Positions 1-7,200 of a stretch of 30,540 nt of DNA are shown here, piece after piece. The DNA lies in contig CABIVQ010000026.1 of assembly GCA_902362365.1 (NCBI GenBank), positions 1-30,540 of the forward strand. The letters are read 5' to 3'. A program made the position numbers and the translations under genes. Under the pieces are notes generated by a model. It was given only the letters and a program-made list of their open reading frames with translations. It did not search any database and was not told where the DNA came from. Position 1 is the first letter of the stretch, and each line of letters begins with the position of its first letter. Source of the DNA: Clostridiaceae bacterium. GTDB lineage: Bacteria; Bacillota; Clostridia; Peptostreptococcales; Peptostreptococcaceae.

Positions 1-300
1 TTCATATTGTTTTTCTGCCCATTTCAGTGCATATAATCTACCACACTTATTACAAAACTTACCTTTACACATAAATCCTATTTTACGGCTATCGCCACAT
101 TTTAAACATATATATTCTCTAAATCCTTTACTTATATCTCCACAATTTAATGATTTAATAACTACATTATCTACATGAGTTCTCATTTCCTTCGGAACTC
201 TATGCCACATTCTTTTTTTAAATTCATTATACTTATCTAATAGTATTTCTTTTATTGTTATCTTCTTTTCTGCATTTGTTCTCACATCATTATTATACAT
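1..300 (-). CDS. IS91-family transposase, N-terminal part (runs off the window)
   Basis: The leftward frame opens at an ATG whose first base is 300 and stays open to base 1, giving the first 100 residues. Cysteine pairs at residues 65/68 and 83/86 with Cys78 between them (YICLKCG, GFMCKGKFCNKCG) match the zinc-binding domain at the start of IS91/IS801-type transposases, which move by rolling circle. The catalytic Y2 domain would lie outside the window. The gap to the truncated gene at 336 is only 35 bases, which fits insertion of the element into or next to that gene. The ribosome binding site is weak. Whether the element is intact cannot be judged. Confidence 0.75.
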   Translation of the reverse strand, partial: MYNNDVRTNAEKKITIKEILLDKYNEFKKRMWHRVPKEMRTHVDNVVIKSLNCGDISKGFREYICLKCGDSRKIGFMCKGKFCNKCGRLYALKWAEKQYE

Positions 301-335
301 CAAAACTTATCCACAAGACCATTTTTTATAATACC

Positions 336-596
336 TTAGTATATAAAAAAGAATTGAACTTCTTCTTTTGTGATATGAATATAATAACTAGCTTTTAGAT
401 ATGTGTGTATTACTAACTTCTTATCTTCTTTTTTTACTAATGAATCAGCTTTTATAAACATTTTATTAATTAGTGATGCTATATTATCCGTACCATTGTT
501 CTTATTCGATTTAGTTGGTATTAATTGATATGTTATATATTCCTCTTTTCTAATCTCAAAATACTCACTCAACTTAATGGACTTATATTTAACCAA
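336..596 (-). pseudogene. Truncated protein, possibly from a conjugative element
   Basis: I place the start at TTG (596), which sits six bases after AGGGGGTG and overlaps the stop of the upstream gene. A GTG at 605 is the alternative. The 86-residue product begins MVKYKSIKLSEYFEIRKEEY and ends in a hydrophobic stretch (QFFFIY). I do not recognise a named family. The sequence looks like the start of a longer protein, and the stop comes just before the IS91-like gene, so I call it truncated. Its overlap with a two-helix membrane protein upstream suggests an operon for a membrane complex such as a conjugation apparatus, but that is inference. Confidence 0.4.
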
Positions 597-840
597 GAAG
601 TACACCCCCTATTATTTGAATAATTAAATATATTGCATAAGATACAAAGGGTACACTTCTACACTTCTTCCAACCGAATATAAATAATATTGCTCCTATA
701 AGTCCTGCTATAATACATACCTCGGCACTAACGTACATTGTGCTTTGTAATAATTCTTTTAGTAACCCTCCTATCCAGTTAGTTATACTGAAGTTTTGTA
801 TAGATTCAATTGTATTCATAAAATTTTGTATAGTATCCAT
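589..840 (-). CDS. Small membrane protein with two transmembrane segments
   Basis: The ATG at 840 follows a GGAGGG ribosome binding site. The 83-residue product has an amphipathic N-terminal third, a hydrophobic helix at about residues 39-56 (SAEVCIIAGLIGAILFIFGW), a short basic loop (KKCRS) and a second helix at 63-82 ending in IIGGVLLG. That topology resembles small pilin-like or channel-like proteins of type IV secretion and conjugation operons, but no family can be named. It lies 12 bases after the 136-residue membrane protein and overlaps the truncated gene at 336-596, so the three were probably one operon. Confidence 0.55.
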   Translation of the reverse strand: MDTIQNFMNTIESIQNFSITNWIGGLLKELLQSTMYVSAEVCIIAGLIGAILFIFGWKKCRSVPFVSYAIYLIIQIIGGVLLG

Positions 841-852
841 CTCAAAACCCTC

Positions 853-1263
853 CTACGCATATAATTGAGGGTAGAATTGTAAGAATAAGTACCCCAACCA
901 ATATTGAATGCCTGCAAATGATGCTTCTTTCATATTCCCACCATTTAATAAACATATGACCATATCTTTTAATCCCATACCCATGCATCCATATTTAGCA
1001 AGTAGTATAAGTTTATCTATTATGAATGTAGCCTTATTCATTAAATTGCTTTCAAGTGAACCTGATGCAAATACAGTTAATGTTCCTTTATCAATTGTTA
1101 TAGCTATTAAGAATACTAATTTAAGGTACATATGTCTATTCTTTTTAATATGATCTATTGATTTTTCAATTAAATTTAATTTATTAATTAATCCTCTATT
1201 TTCTTGTATTTCTCTAAATTCTTCAAAAGTATATGTTTTTACTTCATTTATTTTTACTAACAT
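853..1263 (-). CDS. Small integral membrane protein, unknown function
   Basis: The ATG at 1263 has a strong AGGAGG site upstream. The 136-residue product starts with about 45 charged residues. Hydrophobic segments follow near 47-67 (YLKLVFLIAITIDKGTLTVF), 80-106 (a Cys/Gly-rich stretch containing KYGCMGMGLKDMVICLL) and 118-135 (aromatic, ending in FLQFYPQLYA). It heads the leftward trio of membrane-associated genes and is divergent from the small ORF at 1325. A role in a conjugative or secretion channel is plausible from the arrangement, but nothing in the sequence proves it. Confidence 0.5.
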   Translation of the reverse strand: MLVKINEVKTYTFEEFREIQENRGLINKLNLIEKSIDHIKKNRHMYLKLVFLIAITIDKGTLTVFASGSLESNLMNKATFIIDKLILLAKYGCMGMGLKDMVICLLNGGNMKEASFAGIQYWLGYLFLQFYPQLYA

Positions 1264-1324
1264 GAATATCTCCTCCTAATTTACAAATAATAATTTCATA
1301 ACATTTAATCGGAGGTGCTTTTAT

Positions 1325-1396
1325 ATGATTCCTTCTTATGTATATTGGTTCGCTGCCGCACTTGGCTTAGATGTAATTCAAAAAATTTTCTTTTAA
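1325..1396 (+). CDS. 23-residue hydrophobic peptide ORF
   Basis: GGAGGTG (1311-1317) lies seven bases before the ATG, an ideal site. The product starts MIPSYVYWFAAALGLD and ends in KIFF, so it is hydrophobic and aromatic with one acidic and one basic residue. It points opposite to both neighbours. A hairpin followed by TTTT lies 150 bases downstream (1544-1577), leaving a long untranslated tail. That layout recalls type I toxin mRNAs, but the peptide matches none that I know. It could also be a chance ORF. Confidence 0.4.
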   Translation: MIPSYVYWFAAALGLDVIQKIFF

Positions 1397-1577
1397 TCCG
1401 TATAATTCTCTCTCTTGATAATTTACTACTAATACTCTATTTTCAATAATATCTGCCTAAAATTTTAATACTTTTAAAGGAATATAAATATTAATGTAGA
1501 ATTATATATCGAATTATATTTTTATAATTCCTTGTTTTCATTTGAGCCATATGGAGTACCAGTCCTGTGGCTCTTTT
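1397..1577 (+). terminator. Untranslated stretch ending in a candidate terminator
   Basis: After the small ORF there is an AT-rich stretch with no ORF. It ends in a hairpin with GAGCCA (1544-1549) paired to TGGCTC (1568-1573) and an inner GGA/TCC pair, followed by TTTT. The T run is on the rightward strand, so it would end a transcript through the 23-residue ORF. The stem is short and the loop partly open, so strength is uncertain. Confidence 0.4.
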
Positions 1578-1581
1578 ACAT

Positions 1582-1749
1582 TCACTTATTTTCCTTTCTT
1601 TTATCCATATCATCTTTAATTAGCATCTTTATATAAGTAGATATTCCCATCTCATATTTTATATTCTCAGTCAGAAAATTATATATTTCTAGGTCTCTAA
1701 TATTTTCTTTAAATGATATAGACAATTTAAGAGATTGTTTTTTAGACAT
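1582..1749 (-). CDS. Small Arc/CopG-like protein
   Basis: I chose the ATG at 1749 because AGGAGG ends four bases upstream. An in-frame ATG at 1767 would add six residues and has no good site. The 55-residue product begins MSKKQSLKLSISFKEN and has the pattern of a short beta strand (SLKLSISF) followed by two helices ending in TYIKMLIKDDMDKRKENK. This resembles ribbon-helix-helix proteins and short accessory proteins of Firmicute plasmids and conjugative elements. Such proteins bind DNA as dimers. Divergent repeats between this gene and 1991 could be its operator. The assignment rests on pattern only. Confidence 0.5.
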   Translation of the reverse strand: MSKKQSLKLSISFKENIRDLEIYNFLTENIKYEMGISTYIKMLIKDDMDKRKENK

Positions 1750-1859
1750 ATGTCCTCCTTTCTGCATATACTTCTTACTTTCTGATGATGTTTTATTTAC
1801 TTGTTAATACATTGTATGGAGATTTCTATATTTTGTGCTTGTATATTTTAAATTAAATT

Positions 1860-1942
1860 TATACCAACACTTTGGGTATAATACTGTTATAAATTAGTAT
1901 AATATCTATTTTAAATAAAAACATTGGTATAATGTTGGTATA
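1860..1942. promoter_or_regulatory. Four-fold TTGGTATA-type repeats in a divergent promoter region
   Basis: TATACCAACA (1860-1869) is the exact reverse complement of TGTTGGTATA (1933-1942). Two further related copies lie between them: TTTGGGTATA (1871-1880) and ATTGGTATAA (1923-1932). TATAAT hexamers occur at 1877-1882, 1898-1903 and 1928-1933. The region separates the leftward gene at 1582-1749 from the rightward gene at 1991. It looks like an operator array for a dimeric repressor, overlapping the promoters. Confidence 0.5.
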
Positions 1943-1990
1943 GTTTTGATAAGTTTAAGATAATATCAATAAAACATAAGGAGATATAAT

Positions 1991-2299
1991 ATGAAACCAG
2001 CTTTTATAGATTTAATATGTGATATACATTACAAAATAACATTTTTAGATAATTGTGATAAAGCTAAAAAATCAATTGAATTTCATGATAAGAGATTTCA
2101 TTTTTGCCCAGAATCTAAGCTTAATCCCTCAGAAGAATATTTATTCATATTAAAAAATCTTATCGATATGGCCGAGGGTATTTTAATTGATTCATACTAT
2201 GATGACAGTTTCAATGAATTTGAAAAACTAAATGTGAAAATTTTAGGAGTTGAAATATTATCTATTAATAATATTGAAAGAGAAGAAATATTTATGTAA
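1991..2299 (+). CDS. Hypothetical protein, 102 residues
   Basis: The ATG at 1991 follows AAGGAGAT. The protein is acidic and soluble, with Cys/His residues near the start (DLICDIHYK, FLDNCDK, FHFCPESK) but no regular metal motif. The C-terminal half alternates predicted strands and helices. I recognise no family. It is the first rightward gene downstream of the TTGGTATA-type repeats, so those may regulate it. The next gene has its own promoter at 2316-2344. Confidence 0.55.
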   Translation: MKPAFIDLICDIHYKITFLDNCDKAKKSIEFHDKRFHFCPESKLNPSEEYLFILKNLIDMAEGILIDSYYDDSFNEFEKLNVKILGVEILSINNIEREEIFM

Positions 2300-2315
2300 A
2301 AATTATTTTATATAA

Positions 2316-2344
2316 TTGACGTATCGTCATAGTTGTACTATTAT
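2316..2344 (+). promoter_or_regulatory. Sigma-A-type promoter with overlapping palindrome
   Basis: TTGACG (2316-2321) and TATTAT (2339-2344) are exactly 17 bases apart. The -35 box is part of the palindrome TGACGTATCGTCA (2317-2329, five-base arms). The AbrB-like gene starts 33 bases beyond the -10 box. Placement of a palindrome over the -35 suggests repression, possibly by the encoded AbrB-type protein itself. Confidence 0.6.
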
Positions 2345-2376
2345 ATAATTAAGAAAAGCATATTGAGGTGAATGAG

Positions 2377-2547
2377 TTGAAAGACACAAGAAGTCTTAAG
2401 ATAATCTTTGGTAAAGGTGGAAGTGGTAGTACAACTACTAGGTTAACTCTACCGATAACATATATCAAGCAGTTAGGTATAACACCTGAAGAGCGTGATG
2501 TAATTGTTGAACTAGATGAAGACAAGATTATCATCAAGAAGAAGTAA
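2377..2547 (+). CDS. AbrB/SpoVT-type DNA-binding protein (swapped-hairpin)
   Basis: The likely start is TTG at 2377, six bases after GAGGTG; an in-frame GTG at 2368 is the alternative. The 56-residue product runs LKIIFGKGGSGSTTTRLTLP, then YIKQLGITPEERDVIVEL, and ends in KIIIKKK. This is the arrangement of the AbrB/MazE-like swapped-hairpin domain. Such proteins act as transition-state or antitoxin-type regulators. No toxin gene partners it here. It probably controls the small rightward genes or its own palindrome-overlapped promoter. Confidence 0.7.
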   Translation: MKDTRSLKIIFGKGGSGSTTTRLTLPITYIKQLGITPEERDVIVELDEDKIIIKKK

Positions 2548-2612
2548 ATTTAGTCCCTGCTCTATTGAGTAGGGAGAATCACACCTCAAATAAATATAGA
2601 AAGGAGATTAAT

Positions 2613-2822
2613 ATGAAATATGGATTAAGAAAGCCAAGTGTCAAGAAATCATTTAAAGCTCGGACTACAGGAAAAGCTAAAAGAGCTGTCAAGAAAGCTA
2701 TAATACCTGGTTATGGTAAGAAAGGAATGGGATGGATTAAAAATCCTAAAAAAGCCGCCTATAATAAAGTTTATAATAAAACAACATTTAGCATATGGGA
2801 TATATTTAAAATATTTAAATAA
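2613..2822 (+). CDS. Very basic small protein found in phages and mobile elements
   Basis: The ATG at 2613 follows AAGGAGAT. The 69-residue product begins MKYGLRKPSVKKSFKARTTG and continues with further Lys/Arg-rich stretches, then YGKKGMGWIKNPKKAAYNKV and the hydrophobic end IWDIFKIFK. I have the impression that this KPSxKKSxKARTTGK pattern recurs in Firmicute phage and mobile-element proteins of unknown function. Its charge suggests nucleic-acid binding. It lies 65 bases after the AbrB-like gene and may share that promoter. Confidence 0.6.
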   Translation: MKYGLRKPSVKKSFKARTTGKAKRAVKKAIIPGYGKKGMGWIKNPKKAAYNKVYNKTTFSIWDIFKIFK

Positions 2823-2920
2823 AAAAGAGCCTACACACAATGGTATAAACCCTAACCTTCAATTAGATTATATCATATGTGTAGCCTTAAAACAATTGAT
2901 AAATTTAAGGGGGAATACAA

Positions 2921-3172
2921 ATGAGAAGTATAGTAATAAACAATGAATTTGTTAATGAAGTGGAATTAGAATTAGGAAAAAAATATAGATTGGCAGATGA
3001 TTTTTATGGTGATTTGGAAGGTACATTAGTTAATATTAGTGAATATTATGTATGTACAGATCCTAATATTAGTGTACACGAAGAATTGAATATAACATTA
3101 AGAATGGATAACAGTTGGGATGATAGGAACATACTAGTTGATTTTATTTGTCACGTTGAGGAAATAGCTTAA
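2921..3172 (+). CDS. Hypothetical acidic protein, 83 residues
   Basis: The ATG at 2921 follows AAGGGGG. The product is rich in strands and acidic residues (VNEVELELGKKYRLADDFYG, ISEYYVCTDPNISVHEELNI) and reads as a small beta-barrel-like domain. I recognise no family. It is the last gene of the rightward group and is followed by a strong bidirectional terminator at 3260-3299. About 98 bases separate it from the basic protein, and that gap holds an imperfect hairpin (CTACACA near 2831 with TGTGTAG near 2878). Confidence 0.5.
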   Translation: MRSIVINNEFVNEVELELGKKYRLADDFYGDLEGTLVNISEYYVCTDPNISVHEELNITLRMDNSWDDRNILVDFICHVEEIA

Positions 3173-3259
3173 GATATATTTAAATTAGTCTTCAAACGTA
3201 TTATAGTAACTAGTTATGTAGAATTTACATACTCAAATATTATTAAATTTATATAAGAA

Positions 3260-3299
3260 AAGGCTATAGGTTTTCATTATTGAATTTACCTATAGCCTT
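3260..3299. terminator. Bidirectional terminator between convergent genes
   Basis: AAGGCTATAGGT (3260-3271) pairs perfectly with ACCTATAGCCTT (3288-3299), a 12-base stem with a 16-base loop. It lies between the rightward gene ending at 3172 and the leftward gene ending at 3305. Confidence 0.8.
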
Positions 3300-3304
3300 A
3301 GTAT

Positions 3305-4078
3305 TTACATATCTATTTTTTGAACTAGTACAGATGGAATAGTTATATCTCCTCCCATTGTAGATGTATAAGTTAGTAATCCTCCGCTGACACCCATTAT
3401 TGTAATATAATCATCTTCTAATACTATTGAGCTATCATAAGCACCATATATAATATTGTCATAGTTTCCATCTACGGCTAAACGTATCTGAGTTTCGCCA
3501 TCGCCTTCCATTACTTGTACTACTTTTCCTTTAAATTTAACTTTTTCTCCAACATAGTCGTCTGGAGTTCTAGCTAGTTGCTTATAAGTTATACCTGTAT
3601 TATACCCTTGTTTTTCTTTAGCCTCAGCGGCTTTTCTTTCTTCCTCTTTCTTAGCCTCAGCTGCCTTTCTCTCTTCTTCAGCTTTTCGTGCATTCTCTTC
3701 TTCAATAGCTTTTTGTTCGTCTTCTTTCATAGCAAACCAAGGTTCTGCATCAGCAACCTTATTTTTAAGAGTTTCAATCTCTTCATCTTTATCCTGAATA
3801 ATGCTACTTTGCTCTTCATTTTTAGTTGTAAGTTCATTAATTGTATTTTCATATTCATCAGAAACACCTACTGAACCGATTACACCAAGTATAAACCCTA
3901 TTACTATTCCTGCTATAAGAAATGCAGTCTTCTTTAGTAATCTTTTAATATCGATATTCTTTTTAGGCCTTTGTAATCTTAGTTGATCATTATCTTCTGT
4001 ACTTTCATTTTTAATCTCTTTAAGATCAGCATCTACCTCACTATCAATACCATTATTCCCATTTTCATACTCTTTCAC
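3305..4078 (-). CDS. Membrane-anchored coiled-coil protein with a C-terminal beta domain
   Basis: The start is GTG at 4078 after GAGGGGGT. The 257-residue protein has a charged N-terminal 50 residues, one transmembrane helix at about 52-71 (AFLIAGIVIGFILGVIGSVG), then a long coiled coil (75-158) with a repeated EERKAAEAK unit at 135-154. The C-terminal domain at 160-257 begins NTGITYKQLARTPDDYVGEK. Domains of this last type are common at the ends of Firmicute lipoproteins and membrane proteins and look OB-like. The topology puts this domain outside the cell. It is not a known phage structural gene and lies just past the late-operon terminator, so it may be a lysogenic-conversion gene or belong to the flanking element. 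Confidence 0.6.
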   Translation of the reverse strand: MKEYENGNNGIDSEVDADLKEIKNESTEDNDQLRLQRPKKNIDIKRLLKKTAFLIAGIVIGFILGVIGSVGVSDEYENTINELTTKNEEQSSIIQDKDEEIETLKNKVADAEPWFAMKEDEQKAIEEENARKAEEERKAAEAKKEEERKAAEAKEKQGYNTGITYKQLARTPDDYVGEKVKFKGKVVQVMEGDGETQIRLAVDGNYDNIIYGAYDSSIVLEDDYITIMGVSGGLLTYTSTMGGDITIPSVLVQKIDM

Positions 4079-4162
4079 AATAATACCCCCTCAAAATATA
4101 TTGTATCACTATTTATTATATATAATATCATTGTCATATCTTGTAATATCTTGTTTAATCAT

Positions 4163-4206
4163 AAAAAAATAATGCCTACAATATTCCATTTCGGAATACT
4201 ATAGGC
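4163..4206 (-). terminator. Late-operon terminator after the tape measure gene
   Basis: On the leftward strand a stem (GCCTATAGTATTCC with GGAATATTGTAGGC, 4174-4206, 12 of 14 pairs canonical) is followed by seven T (4163-4169). It lies about 40 bases past the tape measure stop and ends leftward late transcription there. Confidence 0.75.
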
Positions 4207-4244
4207 CAGTTTAATAAATTTGCAAACTCATTAAAATATGTATT

Positions 4245-7200
4245 TTATATCACACTTCTTGCTAATTCACTAATAATATCATTTTTAATTTTAATTGCTG
4301 CTTTTTCTAAGTCTTTTACAACATCATGGTCAACATTGCCAGATACTTCTATTAAGGGTTTATTCATATTAACTGTAATATTTTTTGTATTATCATTTTT
4401 AATATATCCTTCATTTGAAGGTGGATTGAATTTCACCGATGAATAATCTAAATTTATAGAATTATTATATTTACCTAAATCAAGGTTACTCATAATTCTA
4501 TCTAAATCTTTAAATGTATCTATTGCAACCTCTAAGTTACTAATTAGCTCACTTTTAATCAAATCACCAGTTATACTTAAGCCATCTCCAAATTTATCAG
4601 TAAAGTTTAGTAAAGCAGATTGTAATTCCTGAATTTCCCCATTGACACCTACAAAAATTCCAGATGATAAAGTATCTTTTACTATTTGTTGTAGTTTTTC
4701 ATCTGAATACTTATCATCAAGGTTTTCCTTAACCTTGTCGGCTTCTTGCTCTAATCTATCAGATTCCTTATCGAACATATCATTTACTTGTTCGTCCATC
4801 TTGTCTTGAACCATTTCTTGTAATTTTTCCTGTTCATCAGCAAGTTGTTTCATAAGTTCTTGAAGTTTCTTTTGACCACTTAAAGAATTATCCCTAGAAA
4901 GTATATCTATTTGTTTCTCTAAGTCTGCAATTGTTTCCATCTGCTTGTTATAGTCTTTATTATAATCTGCTTCTTTTCTTGCATCATTATATGCTTTCTT
5001 TTCTTTTTCGAGTAAATCTACTCTTGCCTTTAGTTCTTCATCTATAAGTTTTTTACGTTCTTCTAATTGTTTTTTATAAACCTCAGTTATTTTTGATTCA
5101 ATATTTTTGGTAATTTCGAGTTGATCTTTATAAGAATCCTTGATAGCATTTTGTAATCCTACTATTTCCTTTTCAGCGTCTGGTATTTTATCTAAGAATA
5201 AGTCAAGATATGCATCCACTAATTTTTTAGCATCATCAAATTCAGTAGAAGTCTCTTTAAGTTTATTTAATTGGTCAACATAGTTTGATATATTTCCATT
5301 GGCATCAAATTTAAAACCATAACCAGTTAATTTTTTATTTAATTCAGATTGTATGCCTTTTAAGTAAGATAAGTTTTCTGCAAGTTCTGATTTCTGTTTT
5401 TTTAGTAAATCTATTTTTTCTGCAATTAATTTTGACTTATCATTACCAAAAGCATTTTTCATAAGCACATCTATCATTTCAAGTTGGTTATTTATCTTAT
5501 CTAAATCTTGATTTAATACAGTCCATTGAGATTCAATATTTAAAGTCCATTTTTCACGCTCAAGTTTCTTAATTTCATTATTATTTTCAACAATTGAATT
5601 ATTAAGTTTATCCCACTCTTCTTTACATTTAGGGAGTTCAGTCATTTGAACATCTATATATGCTTGTAAATATTTCTTAACCTCATCAAGTTTATCTTTT
5701 TCAGTTTCATATTTACTTTGTGCTGCTTCTGCCTTCTTCTCTAATGAACTTTTATTCTTACTGTTTGAATCTACTTTACTTAAAGCATCCTGTGCGGATT
5801 TAGCACTCTTTTCTAATGACTCAACGTGTTTTTCCATTGATGCTAACTTTTCTTCATAGTTAGTGAAGTTTCCATCAGATGTAAAATTAAACCCTTTAGA
5901 ATTAAGTACACTTTTATAATAATTACGTTGTTTATTTAATGTATCTTCAAGTTCCTTTTGTATTTTCTTTTGTTCCTCGTATAACTTATTTTGTTCTTGA
6001 AGATATTTAATTTTTTCAGAACCTACTGCCTGTTCCATTTTAGTATCTAATGCACTTAATGAGTTAGTAACCACCTTTATACGGTTTTCTAACTCTGTCA
6101 ACATTTCTATGTTATATTTTATAGAATCATCAATGTTATAACCTTTATTAGCAATAGGTGTTTTTTGAGTTGCTCTAGATAAAGGATTCGGCAAACTAGA
6201 TGAATTAGTCCCTTGATTTTCAAGAGGGTTAGAATTAGCATTTTCTGATAAAAGTGTACTCGACACTGAATATTCGGATTGGATAGATTTTACTTGATTA
6301 GTGTATGCTGATTTACTACCTTTACCTCCAAAAAAACTACTTACAGCGTTACCTATTGTCTTAAATACTCCAGTTATTGTAAAACTTTTATTTTTTACCT
6401 TTTTATCATTTACTGTATCTATTACTGATGATGCGTTGTCTTTTGCATTAATACTAGTATTCTTATCAGGTGTTTTTGAACTATTTACTCTATTTATGGC
6501 ACTTATAGCATGGCTATTATTACCTTTTAATACAGCAGTCTTCTCTTCAGGGTCTAATGAATTCCACGTTGATATACAATTCATTGCTAAAGTAGCATCA
6601 CCATTAATTATTGCTGTCTTTTGATCTGGACTTAATGAGTCCCAAAGAGCCATAACACCTAATGCACCACTAGGATCTGCATCTATTAATGCTTGTTTAT
6701 CTTCTATACTTAATGAATTAAAGTAATTTATTCTTTCTTTAGCAGGTATATCATTGCAATTTAAAACCATAGTCTTTTCTTCTAAAGTTAAATTTTTAAA
6801 TGATTCTATCTTACTTTCAACATCAGTAGTATCAACAGTAAATTTAGTCTTTAATTCAGAAGGTATATTATCTCCTACTGTTCCCCATATATCATTTAAA
6901 TACTCTGAAAACTCAGTATTTAGCCTCTCATTTTCTTCATTACGTTCTTTAATTCTTTGGGATAATGCTTTATGTTCCTCATCTATAGACTTTCCCCATT
7001 CCCTCAAAGAATCAGCCATTTCATCCATACCTATTGTATCTGCAAAATCAGCCATTCCACTTCCTACGCCAAGTATAAATTCATAGAATTTACCTCTCAT
7101 ACCTTCAAATACATTGGCTATATCATTTCCCAGGTAAGTAAAAGCACTAGGTAAAAATGATAATATTTTTATTGTATTATTAGTAAATTCCATTACATCA

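Noticed and set aside
2349..2537. Leftward 62-codon ORF opposite the AbrB-like gene
   Set aside because: It is the shadow of the rightward AbrB-like frame, which has a promoter, a ribosome binding site and a recognisable domain.
2822..2920. Hairpin between the basic protein and the acidic protein genes as a terminator
   Set aside because: The stem is imperfect, the loop is about 40 bases and there is no T run, so I do not call it.
6301..7154. Rightward ORFs within the tape measure gene
   Set aside because: They lack ribosome binding sites and are composed of the complement of a well-supported coding sequence.
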